In this document: positions 31,162-40,035 of the stretch, piece by piece | How the letters are laid out: each line of letters opens with the position of its first letter | How positions within the stretch are numbered: the stretch's first letter is position 1 | Assembly: GCA_035495615.1 (NCBI GenBank) | Contig: DATJFP010000038.1 | Location: forward strand, 1 to 44,451 | Source of the DNA: Verrucomicrobiia bacterium | Lineage (GTDB): Bacteria > Omnitrophota > Omnitrophia > Omnitrophales > Aquincolibacteriaceae | DNA length: 44,451 nucleotides | Direction: 5' to 3' | Translations under genes and position numbers: made by a program | Notes under the pieces: generated by a model | The model's database searches: none | What the model saw: the letters and a program-made list of their open reading frames with translations, nothing else | What the model was told of the DNA's origin: nothing

Positions 31162-32875
31162 ACATGTCTCTCCAGGTTTCCAGCATGCCCTTCACGATCC
31201 GCGCGCCCGCGATGCCGCCGGAACCGCCGTGCTCGACGAAGACCGCAAAGGCGAGCTTCGGATGTTCATACGGAAAAAAGCCCGTCATCCAGGCATGGGA
31301 ATTCAGAGGCGGCGCCTGCGCCGTTCCAGTCTTGGCCGCCATGTGGCCGAAATCCACACGCCCGAGCTGGCCCGTGCCATAATCGGATTGCACGACCTGG
31401 AACATGCCTTGTTTGACGATCTCGAAATTGGCTTTCTTGATCGAGAGGCGTTTGTGCTCATGCGGCGCTTCGCCCTCCCCTTCGGGCCAGCGGATGAGAT
31501 GCGGCTCAACGATCTCTCCGTCCTTGGCGATGATGGACGTCATGCGCAGGATCTGGACCGGGGAGGTCAGCAAATAGCCCTGGCCAATGGCAAAACTGAG
31601 CGTTTCTCCCTGGTACCATTTTTCCTTCAGCCGCTTTTTCTTCCAGGCCGAATCAGGAACGAGACCCGGCGCGATATTGGAAGTTTCGAGCCGCATGGCC
31701 TCCCCCAGCCCGAGCATGCGCGCGTATTCGGCGATGTCATCCGGCGACAGCCTTTTCCCCACGGAGTAGAAGAACACGTTGCAGGACCTTTCCAGAGCCT
31801 CATAAACGTTCATGTCGCCATGGCCGCGCGCAAACCAGCATTTGCGTGGAACAGAATTGGGCGTGAGGTGGAAAAGCCCGGTACAGTGAAAGGTCGTGCT
31901 GGGCGTGATCTTGCCCGTCTCGAGCCCCGCGAGCGCAGTCACGAGCTTGAACACCGAGCCCGGCGGGTACGCGGAGCTCACGCCGCGGTCCACAAGCGGC
32001 GAAGCTTCGTCTTTGAGAAAGGCCAGGCGCTCTTTGCTGGCGCCCGGCGACACGAAAACGTTCGGATCGTAGGAAGGCGAACTGGCCAGCGCCAGCAATT
32101 CGTCCGTGTCGAGGTCCAGGACGGCCACAGCCGCGTGCTGGCCCTGGATCAGATCCATGATCTTTTTCTGGAATTCAAGGTCGATGGTCATGGTCAGATC
32201 CTCGCCCGGCACCGGCGTCTTCTCGGAAAGGAGCCGGACCATGTTGCCGCGGGCATTCACCTCGATCTGACGCCCGCCCCGCTCGCCGCGCAGCTTTTCG
32301 TCGTAGACCTTTTCGAGGCCCATGCGGCCGACAAGGGAATTCATGCCGTAAAGGAGCTGGTTCTCGTGGAGCTTTTCGTATTCCGCGCTGTTGATCTTTC
32401 CGATGAAACCGATGAGATGCGACGCCGTCTGCTGATAGGGATAAAAGCGACGGCCCGAGACCCGGATGCTGACGCCGGGAAGTTCCGGACGTCTTTCTTC
32501 GATCTTAAAAGCAATTTCCTGGCTCACGTCCTCTTCGATGACGGCCGGAGCAAAAGGGTATTCCCGGGAAGCGCTCATGCGCTGCTTGATCGCGGCTTCG
32601 GTCAGCCCGAGAAGCTTGGAAAGCCGCGGGTATTCGTCGCGGTGGACGTCTTCGGGCGTGGCCACGACGTCATAGGAGGGGCGGTTGGTGGCAAGGGCCC
32701 GGTGGTTCCGGTCAAAGACCCGGCCGCGCGGCGCTTCCATGGGGATGAGACGGATGCGGTTCTTGTCGCCGAGCGTGCGGTAATAGCTCCCGTTCCAGAC
32801 CTGCACGATAAAAAGCGCAAGCGCCAGGACCAGAAGCCCGGTGAACATCGCAATTTTGAGAATCAGAAAACGCAT
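31142..32875 (-). CDS. mrdA: Penicillin-binding protein 2
   Basis: The class B transpeptidase cross-links peptidoglycan during elongation. The 577 residues contain an N-terminal membrane anchor (ILKIAMFTGLLVLALALFIVQ), a dimerisation domain beginning PRGRVFDRNHRALATN, and the transpeptidase with SVFK (S307, K310), SCN (S364-N366) and KTGTAQ near residue 535. It lies 10 bp after mreD and overlaps rodA. Confidence 0.97.
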   Translation of the reverse strand: MRFLILKIAMFTGLLVLALALFIVQVWNGSYYRTLGDKNRIRLIPMEAPRGRVFDRNHRALATNRPSYDVVATPEDVHRDEYPRLSKLLGLTEAAIKQRMSASREYPFAPAVIEEDVSQEIAFKIEERRPELPGVSIRVSGRRFYPYQQTASHLIGFIGKINSAEYEKLHENQLLYGMNSLVGRMGLEKVYDEKLRGERGGRQIEVNARGNMVRLLSEKTPVPGEDLTMTIDLEFQKKIMDLIQGQHAAVAVLDLDTDELLALASSPSYDPNVFVSPGASKERLAFLKDEASPLVDRGVSSAYPPGSVFKLVTALAGLETGKITPSTTFHCTGLFHLTPNSVPRKCWFARGHGDMNVYEALERSCNVFFYSVGKRLSPDDIAEYARMLGLGEAMRLETSNIAPGLVPDSAWKKKRLKEKWYQGETLSFAIGQGYLLTSPVQILRMTSIIAKDGEIVEPHLIRWPEGEGEAPHEHKRLSIKKANFEIVKQGMFQVVQSDYGTGQLGRVDFGHMAAKTGTAQAPPLNSHAWMTGFFPYEHPKLAFAVFVEHGGSGGIAGARIVKGMLETWRDMYGQKVA

Positions 32876-32885
32876 GAATTCGCCT

Positions 32886-33407
32886 TCAGCGGAAAAGCTC
32901 GTACTGCTGCCGGTAGCTCCGCTCGCGGTCGTCGAACAGGATCGACATCAGGAAAAAGAAAAGAGGTGAAATCAACGCCGTGTAAACCGAAGAAATAAGG
33001 ACCGAGCGCCACGTCATCGTGAAAACCGGGTGGCCGTCGAACTGCGCGGCGCCCGTCGCGATAATGGATTCGATGCCCAGCACGAAAAGAAACGCCGCGG
33101 TCTCCTTGACCAGAAGCGACTGGCGATCCATTTTCTGGACGGCCCAGTGGAGGAAAAATGTCATGAGCACGACTGCCGCGGTCTCGATGCCGGCCACCGG
33201 GCTCGTCGTGAGGTCGCGCAGCGCGCCCACCAGTCCCGCCAGCGGTAGAAGTTTCGCGCCGGGCCAGTAAAACGCCACGTACAGGATCACCAGATACAGG
33301 AAAAGAGGCTGGGCCCCCAGCACCTGGATGAGAGGCGCCACCGTAAGGTCCAGGCACAGCAGCACGAGAAGCAGGACCATCAGCCGGCTTGAGAAGACAC
33401 GATACAC
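32886..33407 (-). CDS. mreD: Rod shape-determining protein MreD
   Basis: A 173-residue protein with about five or six membrane helices, the usual MreD topology and size. Primary sequence is poorly conserved in this family; the call rests on topology and on position between mreC and mrdA. It overlaps the end of mreC by 28 bp. It is thought to link MreC to the elongation complex. Confidence 0.88.
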   Translation of the reverse strand: MYRVFSSRLMVLLLVLLCLDLTVAPLIQVLGAQPLFLYLVILYVAFYWPGAKLLPLAGLVGALRDLTTSPVAGIETAAVVLMTFFLHWAVQKMDRQSLLVKETAAFLFVLGIESIIATGAAQFDGHPVFTMTWRSVLISSVYTALISPLFFFLMSILFDDRERSYRQQYELFR

Positions 33408-34180
33408 AGGACCTCCTCGATTTTGGTAAATGCCGCGAACGGCTGCACGGTTGCGGACAAATGCAGGCCGTCTTTGCTCTTCTCGATGGCGGTAATCTTT
33501 CCGATGCGAAGTCCCTTGGGGAAAAGGCCGGTAGCCCCGGAAGTCAGCACGGTTTCTTCGACCGCGGCTTGGGAATCCAGGCTCAAATAATCCAGGGTCA
33601 GCGTCTGAGAACCGTTGCCCGAAGCCAGGCCCTGGCTGCGGCTGTCGGCTGCGAGCGCGCTCACCCGCGCCTCCGGATCCACCAGAAGAATGACTTGCGC
33701 CGTGGAACGGCCGGCTTCGAGGATGCGTCCCACCAGGCCCTCGGAAACGATGACCGGCATGTCTTTGCGCAGCCCCTGCTTACTTCCCTTGTCCAGGATG
33801 ATCGTCTTTTTCCAGGGAGAAAGGTCCCACCCGATCACGCGCGCGGCAATGGTCTTGCCCTTGAACTGGTCGCGGAACTCCAGCAGCTTGCGCAGCCTTT
33901 CGTTTTCACGCTCCACCTCTTTGTACTGCTCGAGATGCGACTCGAGCTGGGCGATCTGCGCCCTGTCCTGCTCGAGCTCTTCGATCGTCTTCCAGAAAAG
34001 AAAGAAGTAGTTAAAAAAGCCGGAGACATTGTTGGAAACGGAGCTTCCCACGGAAAGAAAGGGGCGCAGGAGGCTTTGGGAGGTCATTTGGACGTCTTGC
34101 GTCAGGCCGGGGATGCGGCTGAAGAGGATCAGCGGCAAAAAAGAAAACGCGAGAAAATAATACCGTCTTTTAATCTGCAT
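33380..34180 (-). CDS. mreC: Rod shape-determining protein MreC
   Basis: A 266-residue periplasmic scaffold of the elongasome: N-terminal membrane helix (YYFLAFSFLPLILFS), coiled coil (about 65-105, with LEQDRAQIAQLESHLEQYKE) and two beta-barrel domains (DKGSKQGLRKDMPVIV, GLVGRI). It lies 103 bp after mreB; that gap shows no clear signal. Confidence 0.95.
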   Translation of the reverse strand: MQIKRRYYFLAFSFLPLILFSRIPGLTQDVQMTSQSLLRPFLSVGSSVSNNVSGFFNYFFLFWKTIEELEQDRAQIAQLESHLEQYKEVERENERLRKLLEFRDQFKGKTIAARVIGWDLSPWKKTIILDKGSKQGLRKDMPVIVSEGLVGRILEAGRSTAQVILLVDPEARVSALAADSRSQGLASGNGSQTLTLDYLSLDSQAAVEETVLTSGATGLFPKGLRIGKITAIEKSKDGLHLSATVQPFAAFTKIEEVLCIVSSQAG

Positions 34181-34283
34181 GAACTGCTGGGCCCGGGTGT
34201 TCTAAAGGTGATGAAGCAACTAGGGACACATTATCGCTCACGCCGCGATTACTGTCCACCCGGAGACGGCAGGAAGCTAGGGG

Positions 34284-35336
34284 TTAATATTCCTTGGTCT
34301 GATTATTGTTTACGGCCAGGCGCTTGAGCAGATGGAACTCGTTCAAGTAACGCCCGGTTCCCAGCGCGATGGCGGTCAGCGGATCGTCGGCAATGTGGAC
34401 CGGGAGGCCAGTTTCCTCGCTGATCAGCTTGTCCAGGCCGCGCAGGAGAGCGCCGCCTCCGGCAAGGATCAGCCCGCGGTCGATCAGGTCGGCGGAAAGT
34501 TCCGGCGGCGTCCGTTCAAGGGCAATACGGATGGCCTCGAGAATGGACGACAGCGGCTCGGAAAGCGCCTCGCGGATTTCTTCGCTGGTAATGGTCACGG
34601 TTTTGGGAAGGCCCGCCAGGATGTCGCGGCCTTTGACGTCGAGCGTCGTTTCTTCTTCCAGAGGGTAAGCGGACCCGATGCGGATCTTGATTTCTTCGGC
34701 CGTGCGCTCGCCGATCATCAGGTTGTAAGTCTTCTTGAGATGGCTCATGATGGCTTCATCGAATTCGTCGCCGCCGATGCGGATCGACTTCGAGAAGACG
34801 ATGCCTGAGAGCGAGATCACTGCGATTTCCGTGGTGCCGCCGCCGATGTCCACGATCATGTTGCCCGCCGGCTCCTGAATCGGAAGCCCGACGCCGATCG
34901 CCGCCGCGATAGGTTCTTCGACGAGATAAACGGGATTGCGCGCGCCCGCGCGTTCGGCCGAATCTTTCACGGCGCGCTTTTCAACTTCCGTGATGCCGCT
35001 CGGAACCGCGATGACGACGCGGGGGCTCACGAGATTGCTGGGACGATGCACTTTGCGGATGAAGTAGCGAAGCATGGCTTCGGTGATGTCGAAGTCCGCG
35101 ATAACGCCGTCCTTCATGGGACGGATCGCGACGATGTTGCCCGGCGTGCGGCCCAGCATGCGCTTGGCCTCTTCGCCGACGGCGAGAACGGTATGCGTGG
35201 TTTTATCGATTGCGACGACAGAAGGTTCGCAGAGAACGACGCCCTGGCCTTTCACGTAAACCAGGGTATTTGCGGTACCGAGGTCGATTCCAATGTCACT
35301 AGAAAAAAATCCGAGAGCGCGATCCAGCAATACCAT
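34284..35336 (-). CDS. mreB: Rod shape-determining protein MreB
   Basis: The bacterial actin that guides cell-wall synthesis. The 350 residues contain the ATPase motifs: phosphate 1 [16 protein letters not shown], phosphate 2 [16 protein letters not shown] and adenosine motif [14 protein letters not shown]. It is the first gene of mreB-mreC-mreD-mrdA-rodA. ATG 35336 is preceded by AAAGGA. The leader from its promoter is about 150 nt. Confidence 0.98.
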   Translation of the reverse strand: MVLLDRALGFFSSDIGIDLGTANTLVYVKGQGVVLCEPSVVAIDKTTHTVLAVGEEAKRMLGRTPGNIVAIRPMKDGVIADFDITEAMLRYFIRKVHRPSNLVSPRVVIAVPSGITEVEKRAVKDSAERAGARNPVYLVEEPIAAAIGVGLPIQEPAGNMIVDIGGGTTEIAVISLSGIVFSKSIRIGGDEFDEAIMSHLKKTYNLMIGERTAEEIKIRIGSAYPLEEETTLDVKGRDILAGLPKTVTITSEEIREALSEPLSSILEAIRIALERTPPELSADLIDRGLILAGGGALLRGLDKLISEETGLPVHIADDPLTAIALGTGRYLNEFHLLKRLAVNNNQTKEY

Positions 35337-35496
35337 AGGTGGCCAGGTCCTTTGTGAGGGAAATTTTCGTTTCCCAAATTATCGAAGCAGATGATGCATC
35401 CCTTGAGACGTTTTTGACACAAGACATCATTGCTTGTTACGTGAGGCTGTGTAACGGGATGAATCTTCGTACTGCATCCGGGAACGAAGTGCGGCC

Positions 35497-35525
35497 AGTA
35501 TAACGAAAGCCCCCCGGGGTGTCAA
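35497..35525 (-). promoter_or_regulatory. Consensus sigma-70 promoter for mreB operon
   Basis: TTGACA (35525-35520), a 17-nt GC-rich spacer and TATACT (35502-35497) form the strongest promoter in the window. The -35 box lies against the T-tract of the aroA terminator. Confidence 0.8.
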
Positions 35526-35560
35526 ACAAAATAAGGCCTTCCGGCTGTTCGGAAAGGCTT
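35524..35560 (-). terminator. Intrinsic terminator after aroA
   Basis: On the minus strand AAGCCTTTCCG (35560-35550) and CGGAAGGCCTT (35543-35533) pair across a 6-nt loop, with one C/C mismatch and one G-U pair. The T-rich tail ATTTTGTTT follows. It lies just after the aroA stop. Confidence 0.72.
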
Positions 35561-35572
35561 ACAATACTTACA

Positions 35573-36874
35573 CTAAGCTCCCGTTTTGAGCCGCTGAAAA
35601 TCGCTGAAAAAACCCGGGTAGGACGTGGCCACACTGGACGTGTCGTCCACCTCCAACGCCCCTTTCATGCCCAGGGAAGCGATGCACATGCTCATGACCG
35701 TGCGGTGGTCCCCGAAGCTTCTAACCTTCGCCGGCTTCAGGCTTTCGACGCCTTTGATCACGCAGCCGTCCGGCAGTTCCTGAACTTGGGCGCCCAGCAG
35801 GTTCAGGTTTTCGGTCATGGACACAATCCGGTCGGTTTCTTTGACCCGCAGCTCTTCGGCGCCGGAGACCAGGCTTTCCCCTTCGGCCAGCGCCATGGCG
35901 GTCATGAGGATGGGCAGTTCGTCGATCAGGCTGGGGATTTCCGGCTTGGAAATGCGCGTTCCTTTGAGCTTTTTTCCCCGAATGTGGAGGATGCCAAGGG
36001 GTTCCGGCTCTTGATGGGTTTGCCGGATTTCCAGGTCCGCGCCCATGCGTTTCAGCACGTCCAGAAGGCCCGTGCGCGTGGGATTCAGGCAAACGCCTTC
36101 CACGGTTAATTCGGAACCCGGAGTCATGGCCGCGCCGGTAATGAAAAAAGCCGCGGACGAAATGTCGCCCGGGACCTGGCCTTCCAGAGGCTTCAGCGTG
36201 TCGGTCTTTTCCACCTCCATCCATTCCCCGGACTTGGAGAAGCGCGCGCCCATGGAAACGAGAAAGCGTTCGGTGTGATCGCGCGATGCCACAGCTTCAT
36301 GGATGCGCGTCTTGCCGTCGGCGTAAAGCCCCGCGAGAAGCAGGGCGGATTTGACCTGCGCGCTGCCCAGATGATTGTCGTACTCGATGCCTTTCAAAGC
36401 GCCGCCGCGGATCGTGAGCGGCGCGTAATTGCCGTTGTCCTTGCCTTTGATCTGGGCGCCCATTTTTTTGAGGGGTTCGGTCACGCGTTTCATCGGGCGT
36501 GACGAAAGCGACGGATCGCCACTGAGCACGGCCTCAAAGCGCTGGCCCGACAGAACGCCCATAATGAGGCGCATGGACGTGCCGGAATTGCCGAGATAAA
36601 GTTCGGAGGCCGGGGCTTTCAAGCCGCGAAGGCCCGCGCCCTGGACTTCCACCGTCCCCTTGCGCTCGTCCACCTTGACGCCGACGCCCATGGCCTGAAA
36701 AGCATGAGCCGTATGCAGGCAGTCTTCGGCCTGAAGAAAATGCGTGAAAAAGCTGCGGCCGGACGCAAGCGCGCCGAGCATGACGCAGCGGTGCGAAACG
36801 GATTTATCGCCCGGCGGCGTGTAAATTCCCTTGAAGCAGGACGGTTGAGCTTGCAGCGTGAGTGGAGAAGGCAT
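35573..36874 (-). CDS. aroA: 3-phosphoshikimate 1-carboxyvinyltransferase (EPSP synthase)
   Basis: AroA joins PEP to shikimate 3-phosphate in aromatic amino acid synthesis. The 433 residues carry PPGDKSVSHR near the N terminus, LGNSGTSMRLIMGVLSG, the RPMKRV segment, and RVKETDRI with FGDHRTVM in the second domain. The glycine at the LGNSGT position is the ordinary one. It starts 14 bp after the stop of the small coiled-coil gene. Confidence 0.97.
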   Translation of the reverse strand: MPSPLTLQAQPSCFKGIYTPPGDKSVSHRCVMLGALASGRSFFTHFLQAEDCLHTAHAFQAMGVGVKVDERKGTVEVQGAGLRGLKAPASELYLGNSGTSMRLIMGVLSGQRFEAVLSGDPSLSSRPMKRVTEPLKKMGAQIKGKDNGNYAPLTIRGGALKGIEYDNHLGSAQVKSALLLAGLYADGKTRIHEAVASRDHTERFLVSMGARFSKSGEWMEVEKTDTLKPLEGQVPGDISSAAFFITGAAMTPGSELTVEGVCLNPTRTGLLDVLKRMGADLEIRQTHQEPEPLGILHIRGKKLKGTRISKPEIPSLIDELPILMTAMALAEGESLVSGAEELRVKETDRIVSMTENLNLLGAQVQELPDGCVIKGVESLKPAKVRSFGDHRTVMSMCIASLGMKGALEVDDTSSVATSYPGFFSDFQRLKTGA

Positions 36875-36888
36875 GGCGGAAATGGCGC

Positions 36889-37116
36889 TCAGGTGCGCCG
36901 GACCCAGACGCGGAGATTCTTCAGGTCTTCGAACATTTTTTCCTGGTTTTCCAGGATCTTTTTCTGGCCGTCTTCGAGGTCTTTGAGGCGTTTCTCGATG
37001 TCGCCCAGCCTTTCGGTCGCCGTTTTTTCTTCCGCAAAGGCGGGAAGAACGGGCAGCGCGAGAAATGCGAGAACCGCGAGAAGCAGCGCGGTTATTTTAA
37101 AATCACGAGCGGACAA
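36889..37116 (-). CDS. Small periplasmic coiled-coil protein
   Basis: A 75-residue protein: signal peptide (FKITALLLAVLAFLALPVLPAFA) and one heptad-patterned helix (ERLGDIEKRLKDLEDGQKKI onward), ending in basic residues. The start is TTG with GGAAGGGGA 5 nt upstream, overlapping the preceding gene by 14 bp. No named family is recognised. Pairing with the upstream coiled-coil membrane protein suggests joint work in the envelope. Confidence 0.75.
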   Translation of the reverse strand: MSARDFKITALLLAVLAFLALPVLPAFAEEKTATERLGDIEKRLKDLEDGQKKILENQEKMFEDLKNLRVWVRRT

Positions 37117-37999
37117 CGGCGTCCCCTTCCTGGATCTGCGCCTTGGCGCGCTCTTCCACGATGGTCGCGGCGGAAAAATTATCGTAGAGCTTCTCGACCT
37201 CGACCGTGGCCACGTCCTTGCCTTTTTGCTGGACGGCCATGCGCTCGCCGAGCTTTACACTATCCCTTATCCCGATATTCAGGACCACGAAATTAAAATT
37301 GCGGTTGACCGTCATCACCTGCGGGCCGGCTTTGGCTTTGGGCTCTTCGGCCGGAGCCGTAGCGGCAGGCGCGGCAGCGGGCGCGGAAGACGGCGCCACG
37401 TTTTCCATGTCGCTCGTCAGCGCGTCGAGGCCGGCGGCAAAAGAGCTCGAGGCGGATTCCGGGGATTCGGCGCCATTGGCCGCTGCAGGCGATGCCGCCG
37501 CTTCCGCGGGCGCGGCCGGAGCCGGAGCGCTCAAAGCTTCGAGCTTGCGCGCCACTTCTCCGTTCTTGTCTTCCAGTTCCAGCAATTTTTTTTCGACGTT
37601 GGAAAAATCAATGCGGGCCCGTTCCAGCTCGCTTTTCACGCCTTGGGTTTCCTGCGAGGCGGTGTTCATCTGGTATTTGACGCGCTCGAATTCGTCCTGA
37701 AAAGCCTGGTCGCGGGACTTCAAGGCCTCGCTGCCTGCCAAAAGCTGATTGTAGAAACCTTCCAGGCCGGCGCGCTTGGACTGTTCCGCTTTCAAGGCGC
37801 GAAAGAGATACGCGCTGGACGCAGCCGCGGCCACGGAGGCAGCAAGAGAGAGAACGGCCAGCACCTTGATCAGAATGAAACGCGGCGGCTTAGGCAGCTG
37901 CGAAGAATTGCGCGGAGGAATGGGAAGATCGAGTTCGGGCTTTTCTTTTTCGGTCGTCTTTAAATGCGCTTTGGCAAGATGCTCGTAAATGGAGGACAT
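37103..37999 (-). CDS. Membrane-anchored coiled-coil protein with C-terminal beta-barrel-like domain
   Basis: This 298-residue protein has a cytoplasmic N terminus of about 40 residues and one membrane helix (FILIKVLAVLSLAASVAAAASSAYLF). A periplasmic coiled coil (about 70-155) and an Ala/Pro-rich linker follow. A C-terminal domain of about 70 residues begins VNRNFNFVVLNIGIRDSVKLG and resembles the small beta-barrels with an INxG-x-x-DGVxxG pattern (FlgT C-terminal-like). No enzyme motif is seen. An envelope-spanning structural role is inferred. ATG follows AGAAGGAG. Confidence 0.75.
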   Translation of the reverse strand: MSSIYEHLAKAHLKTTEKEKPELDLPIPPRNSSQLPKPPRFILIKVLAVLSLAASVAAAASSAYLFRALKAEQSKRAGLEGFYNQLLAGSEALKSRDQAFQDEFERVKYQMNTASQETQGVKSELERARIDFSNVEKKLLELEDKNGEVARKLEALSAPAPAAPAEAAASPAAANGAESPESASSSFAAGLDALTSDMENVAPSSAPAAAPAATAPAEEPKAKAGPQVMTVNRNFNFVVLNIGIRDSVKLGERMAVQQKGKDVATVEVEKLYDNFSAATIVEERAKAQIQEGDAVVRS

Positions 38000-38028
38000 C
38001 GGGCGCTCCTTCTCGTTCAGGATGCGTT

Positions 38029-38057
38029 ATCGTAGCATAGCGCTTAGGGGAATGCAA
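38029..38057 (-). promoter_or_regulatory. Probable promoter for coiled-coil gene pair
   Basis: TTGCAT (38057-38052), a 17-nt spacer ending in TGC and TACGAT (38034-38029) form an extended -10 promoter about 30 nt upstream of the start codon. The -35 match is poor. Confidence 0.45.
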
Positions 38058-38100
38058 CGGGCCATCCGTCTTGATCAAATAGATCGGCTTTTCCGCCGCT

Positions 38101-39108
38101 TTAGTGCAACAAATTCTCGGGATTGGGAGCTTCTCCGGAGCGGGAAGGGTCAAAGCCCTGGATGATTTCCCGCAGCTCCTCGACCGACGTGCAGCGGTTC
38201 ACCCGTTCGCGGAAACGGGCCGCGCCGGGCATGTCCTTGAAATACCAGCACGCCACGCGCCGCATCTGAAGGTGGGCCGAGCGCGGATTATGGGCAAGCT
38301 CCAGCTCCATGTGTTCGACGAGCGTCTGTTTTTTTTCTTCGAACGTGGGCGGCGGCGGAAGCGGACGCCCCTCAAGCGCGGCTTCCACTTCCCTGTAAAT
38401 CCACGGATTACCGAGCGCGCCGCGGCCGATCATGATGCCGTCGACACCGGAGGTTTTTTTGAGATGCAAAGCGCTTGCGCCGTCGAACACGTCGCCGTTG
38501 CCGAAGACGGGGATCTTCACGGCGTCGCGCACGCGGCCCACGGCCTCGTAGTTGGCCTTGCCGGTATACTGCTGCGCGCGCGTCCTTCCGTGCACGGCAA
38601 TGCCGTCGAGCCCTTCCTGCTCCGCGATCTTCGCGATTTCGCAGGCTTCTTTGCCCGTCTCATCCGAAAATCCGAGCCGCATCTTCACGGTGAGCGGCAG
38701 ATGGCGGAGATTTTTCACCATCTCGCGGAAAATAAGGCGGGCCTTTTCAGGCTCTTTGAGGAGCGCGGATCCCCCGCCGTGGCCGGTGATCTTGGGAACG
38801 GGACAACCGAGGTTGATGTCGACCAGGTCATAGCAGCCCATGTCCTCGACCATGCGCGCGGCTCTTCCCATGATTTCAGGGTCGCACCCAACAAGCTGGC
38901 AGCCCACGGGACGGTCTTCCGGAAGCGTTTTCATGAGTTCAAAAGTTTTACGGCTTTCGTTGACGAGGGCGTGCGCGGAAACCATTTCGAGGTAAGCGAG
39001 TTTCATCCCGCGGCGGCGGGCGATGAGGCGGAAGGGGAGGTCGGTACAATTTGCCATCGGTGATTGGACAACCACCGATGGCAAATTGAGGTCTTTCAGC
39101 CGGATCAT
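38101..39108 (-). CDS. dusB: tRNA-dihydrouridine synthase
   Basis: An FMN enzyme that reduces specific uridines in tRNA D-loops. The 335 residues form a TIM barrel with SPMANCTDLPFR, active-site C102 in NLGCPVPKI, GGSALL, VKMRLGF, HGRTRAQQYTGKA and the phosphate-binding GNGDVFD / IGRGALGNPWI. The helical tRNA-binding domain follows. DusB is the nearest subfamily by motif; A or C cannot be fully excluded. The first 20 codons contain a perfect 16-bp inverted repeat. It begins 10 bp after the SWIB stop. Confidence 0.92.
   Translation of the reverse strand: MIRLKDLNLPSVVVQSPMANCTDLPFRLIARRRGMKLAYLEMVSAHALVNESRKTFELMKTLPEDRPVGCQLVGCDPEIMGRAARMVEDMGCYDLVDINLGCPVPKITGHGGGSALLKEPEKARLIFREMVKNLRHLPLTVKMRLGFSDETGKEACEIAKIAEQEGLDGIAVHGRTRAQQYTGKANYEAVGRVRDAVKIPVFGNGDVFDGASALHLKKTSGVDGIMIGRGALGNPWIYREVEAALEGRPLPPPPTFEEKKQTLVEHMELELAHNPRSAHLQMRRVACWYFKDMPGAARFRERVNRCTSVEELREIIQGFDPSRSGEAPNPENLLH
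39047..39088 (-). repeat. 16-bp perfect inverted repeat inside start of dusB
   Basis: CAATTTGCCATCGGTG (39047-39062) and CACCGATGGCAAATTG (39073-39088) are exact reverse complements with a 10-nt loop. They cover about codons 7-20 of dusB, so the mRNA should fold into a very stable hairpin just after the start codon. Confidence 0.9.
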
Positions 39109-39118
39109 TATCCGGAGA

Positions 39119-39370
39119 TTACTTCAGGTGCTTCGAGACAAGCTTCGTCATTTCGAACATGTTCACAACGCCCTTGCCGCCGAAGACGACCTTCAGCTTA
39201 TCATCCGCGTTGATGTTCCGCTTGTTCTTCGAATCCTGGAGTTTCTTGGACTTGATGTATTCCCAAAGCTTCTTCACCACTTCGCTGCGAGCCATGGGGC
39301 CCTTCCCCACAACCGCTTCAAGTTCGGGACTGAGACTCAGGGGCTTGGAAAGCGCTGACCCTTTTGCCAT
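39119..39370 (-). CDS. SWIB/MDM2 domain protein
   Basis: An 83-residue protein that is almost entirely a SWIB domain: LSPELEAVVGKGPMARSEVVKKLWEYIK, then LQDSKNKRNINADDKLKVVF and a C-terminal helix. SWIB domains are eukaryotic chromatin-remodelling modules; bacterial stand-alone copies are known mainly from Chlamydiae and related groups and are thought to bind DNA or topoisomerase partners. AAGGAG precedes the ATG. The upstream gap 39371-39561 has A-rich tracts but no promoter I trust. Confidence 0.93.
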   Translation of the reverse strand: MAKGSALSKPLSLSPELEAVVGKGPMARSEVVKKLWEYIKSKKLQDSKNKRNINADDKLKVVFGGKGVVNMFEMTKLVSKHLK

Positions 39371-39561
39371 GGATGTTTCTCCTTCTATGGTTGACTTCGG
39401 TGTTGAGCGAAGTTTTGAGTTGAATAACTTGATAGTTTGAGTTCGTAAAACGTTGGGTTAGTCTGCCTTTTTCCTGCTTTTTCTACAAGATTTTTTTCTT
39501 TTTTTTTCAGCGGGCGGCTCTACGCTGCCTTAACTTCATCGCAAACCATGACTTACGGGCG

Positions 39562-40032
39562 TCAGACCGGCTGCCTCTCGCCTTTGGCCAGAAGCGACTT
39601 CAATTCCTTCATGAAGTGGCTGACGTCCTGAAACTCGCGGTAAACGCTCGCAAACCGCACGTAAGCGACCTGGTCCACTTTGGCCAGCCGCTTCATGATG
39701 AACTCCCCTACGGCCGAAGACGGGACTTCCTTTTCGTACTTCTCGTGAAGAAATTTCTCCATGTCATCGATGATCTTTTCCTGGTCAGCCAGGGATACGG
39801 GACGCTTGCCGCAGGCCTTCATGACGCCGTCGAGCGCCTTCTTCCGGTCGTACGGTTCGCGGCGCTGGTCTTTCTTGATGAGGTAGAGGGAGATTTCCTC
39901 CAGGCGTTCGTAGGTCGTATACCGGCGGTTGCAGTTCACGCATTCCCGGCGCCGGCGAATGGCAAGCCCCTCGTCTGCGGTGCGGGAATCGATAACCTTA
40001 TCGTTCTCGTGCTTGCAAAAGGGGCAGCGCAT
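39562..40032 (-). CDS. nrdR: Transcriptional repressor NrdR
   Basis: NrdR represses ribonucleotide reductase genes in response to ATP/dATP. At 156 residues it has the usual length. A zinc ribbon (C3, C6, C31, C34 in CPFC and CVNC) is followed by the ATP-cone domain starting LYLIKKDQRREPYDRKK. It lies 3 bp after glyA. No nrd genes or NrdR boxes were noticed in the window. Confidence 0.97.
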   Translation of the reverse strand: MRCPFCKHENDKVIDSRTADEGLAIRRRRECVNCNRRYTTYERLEEISLYLIKKDQRREPYDRKKALDGVMKACGKRPVSLADQEKIIDDMEKFLHEKYEKEVPSSAVGEFIMKRLAKVDQVAYVRFASVYREFQDVSHFMKELKSLLAKGERQPV

Positions 40033-40035
40033 GAT

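Noticed and set aside
31079-32998. Plus-strand open frame of 639 codons over mrdA and rodA
   Set aside because: Antisense to PBP2 and RodA, whose catalytic motifs are intact on the minus strand.
39371-39561. Promoter or terminator in the A/T-rich gap between nrdR and SWIB
   Set aside because: The runs of A on the minus strand are not preceded by a hairpin, and TTGTAG with a 17-nt spacer and CAGACT is too weak to call.
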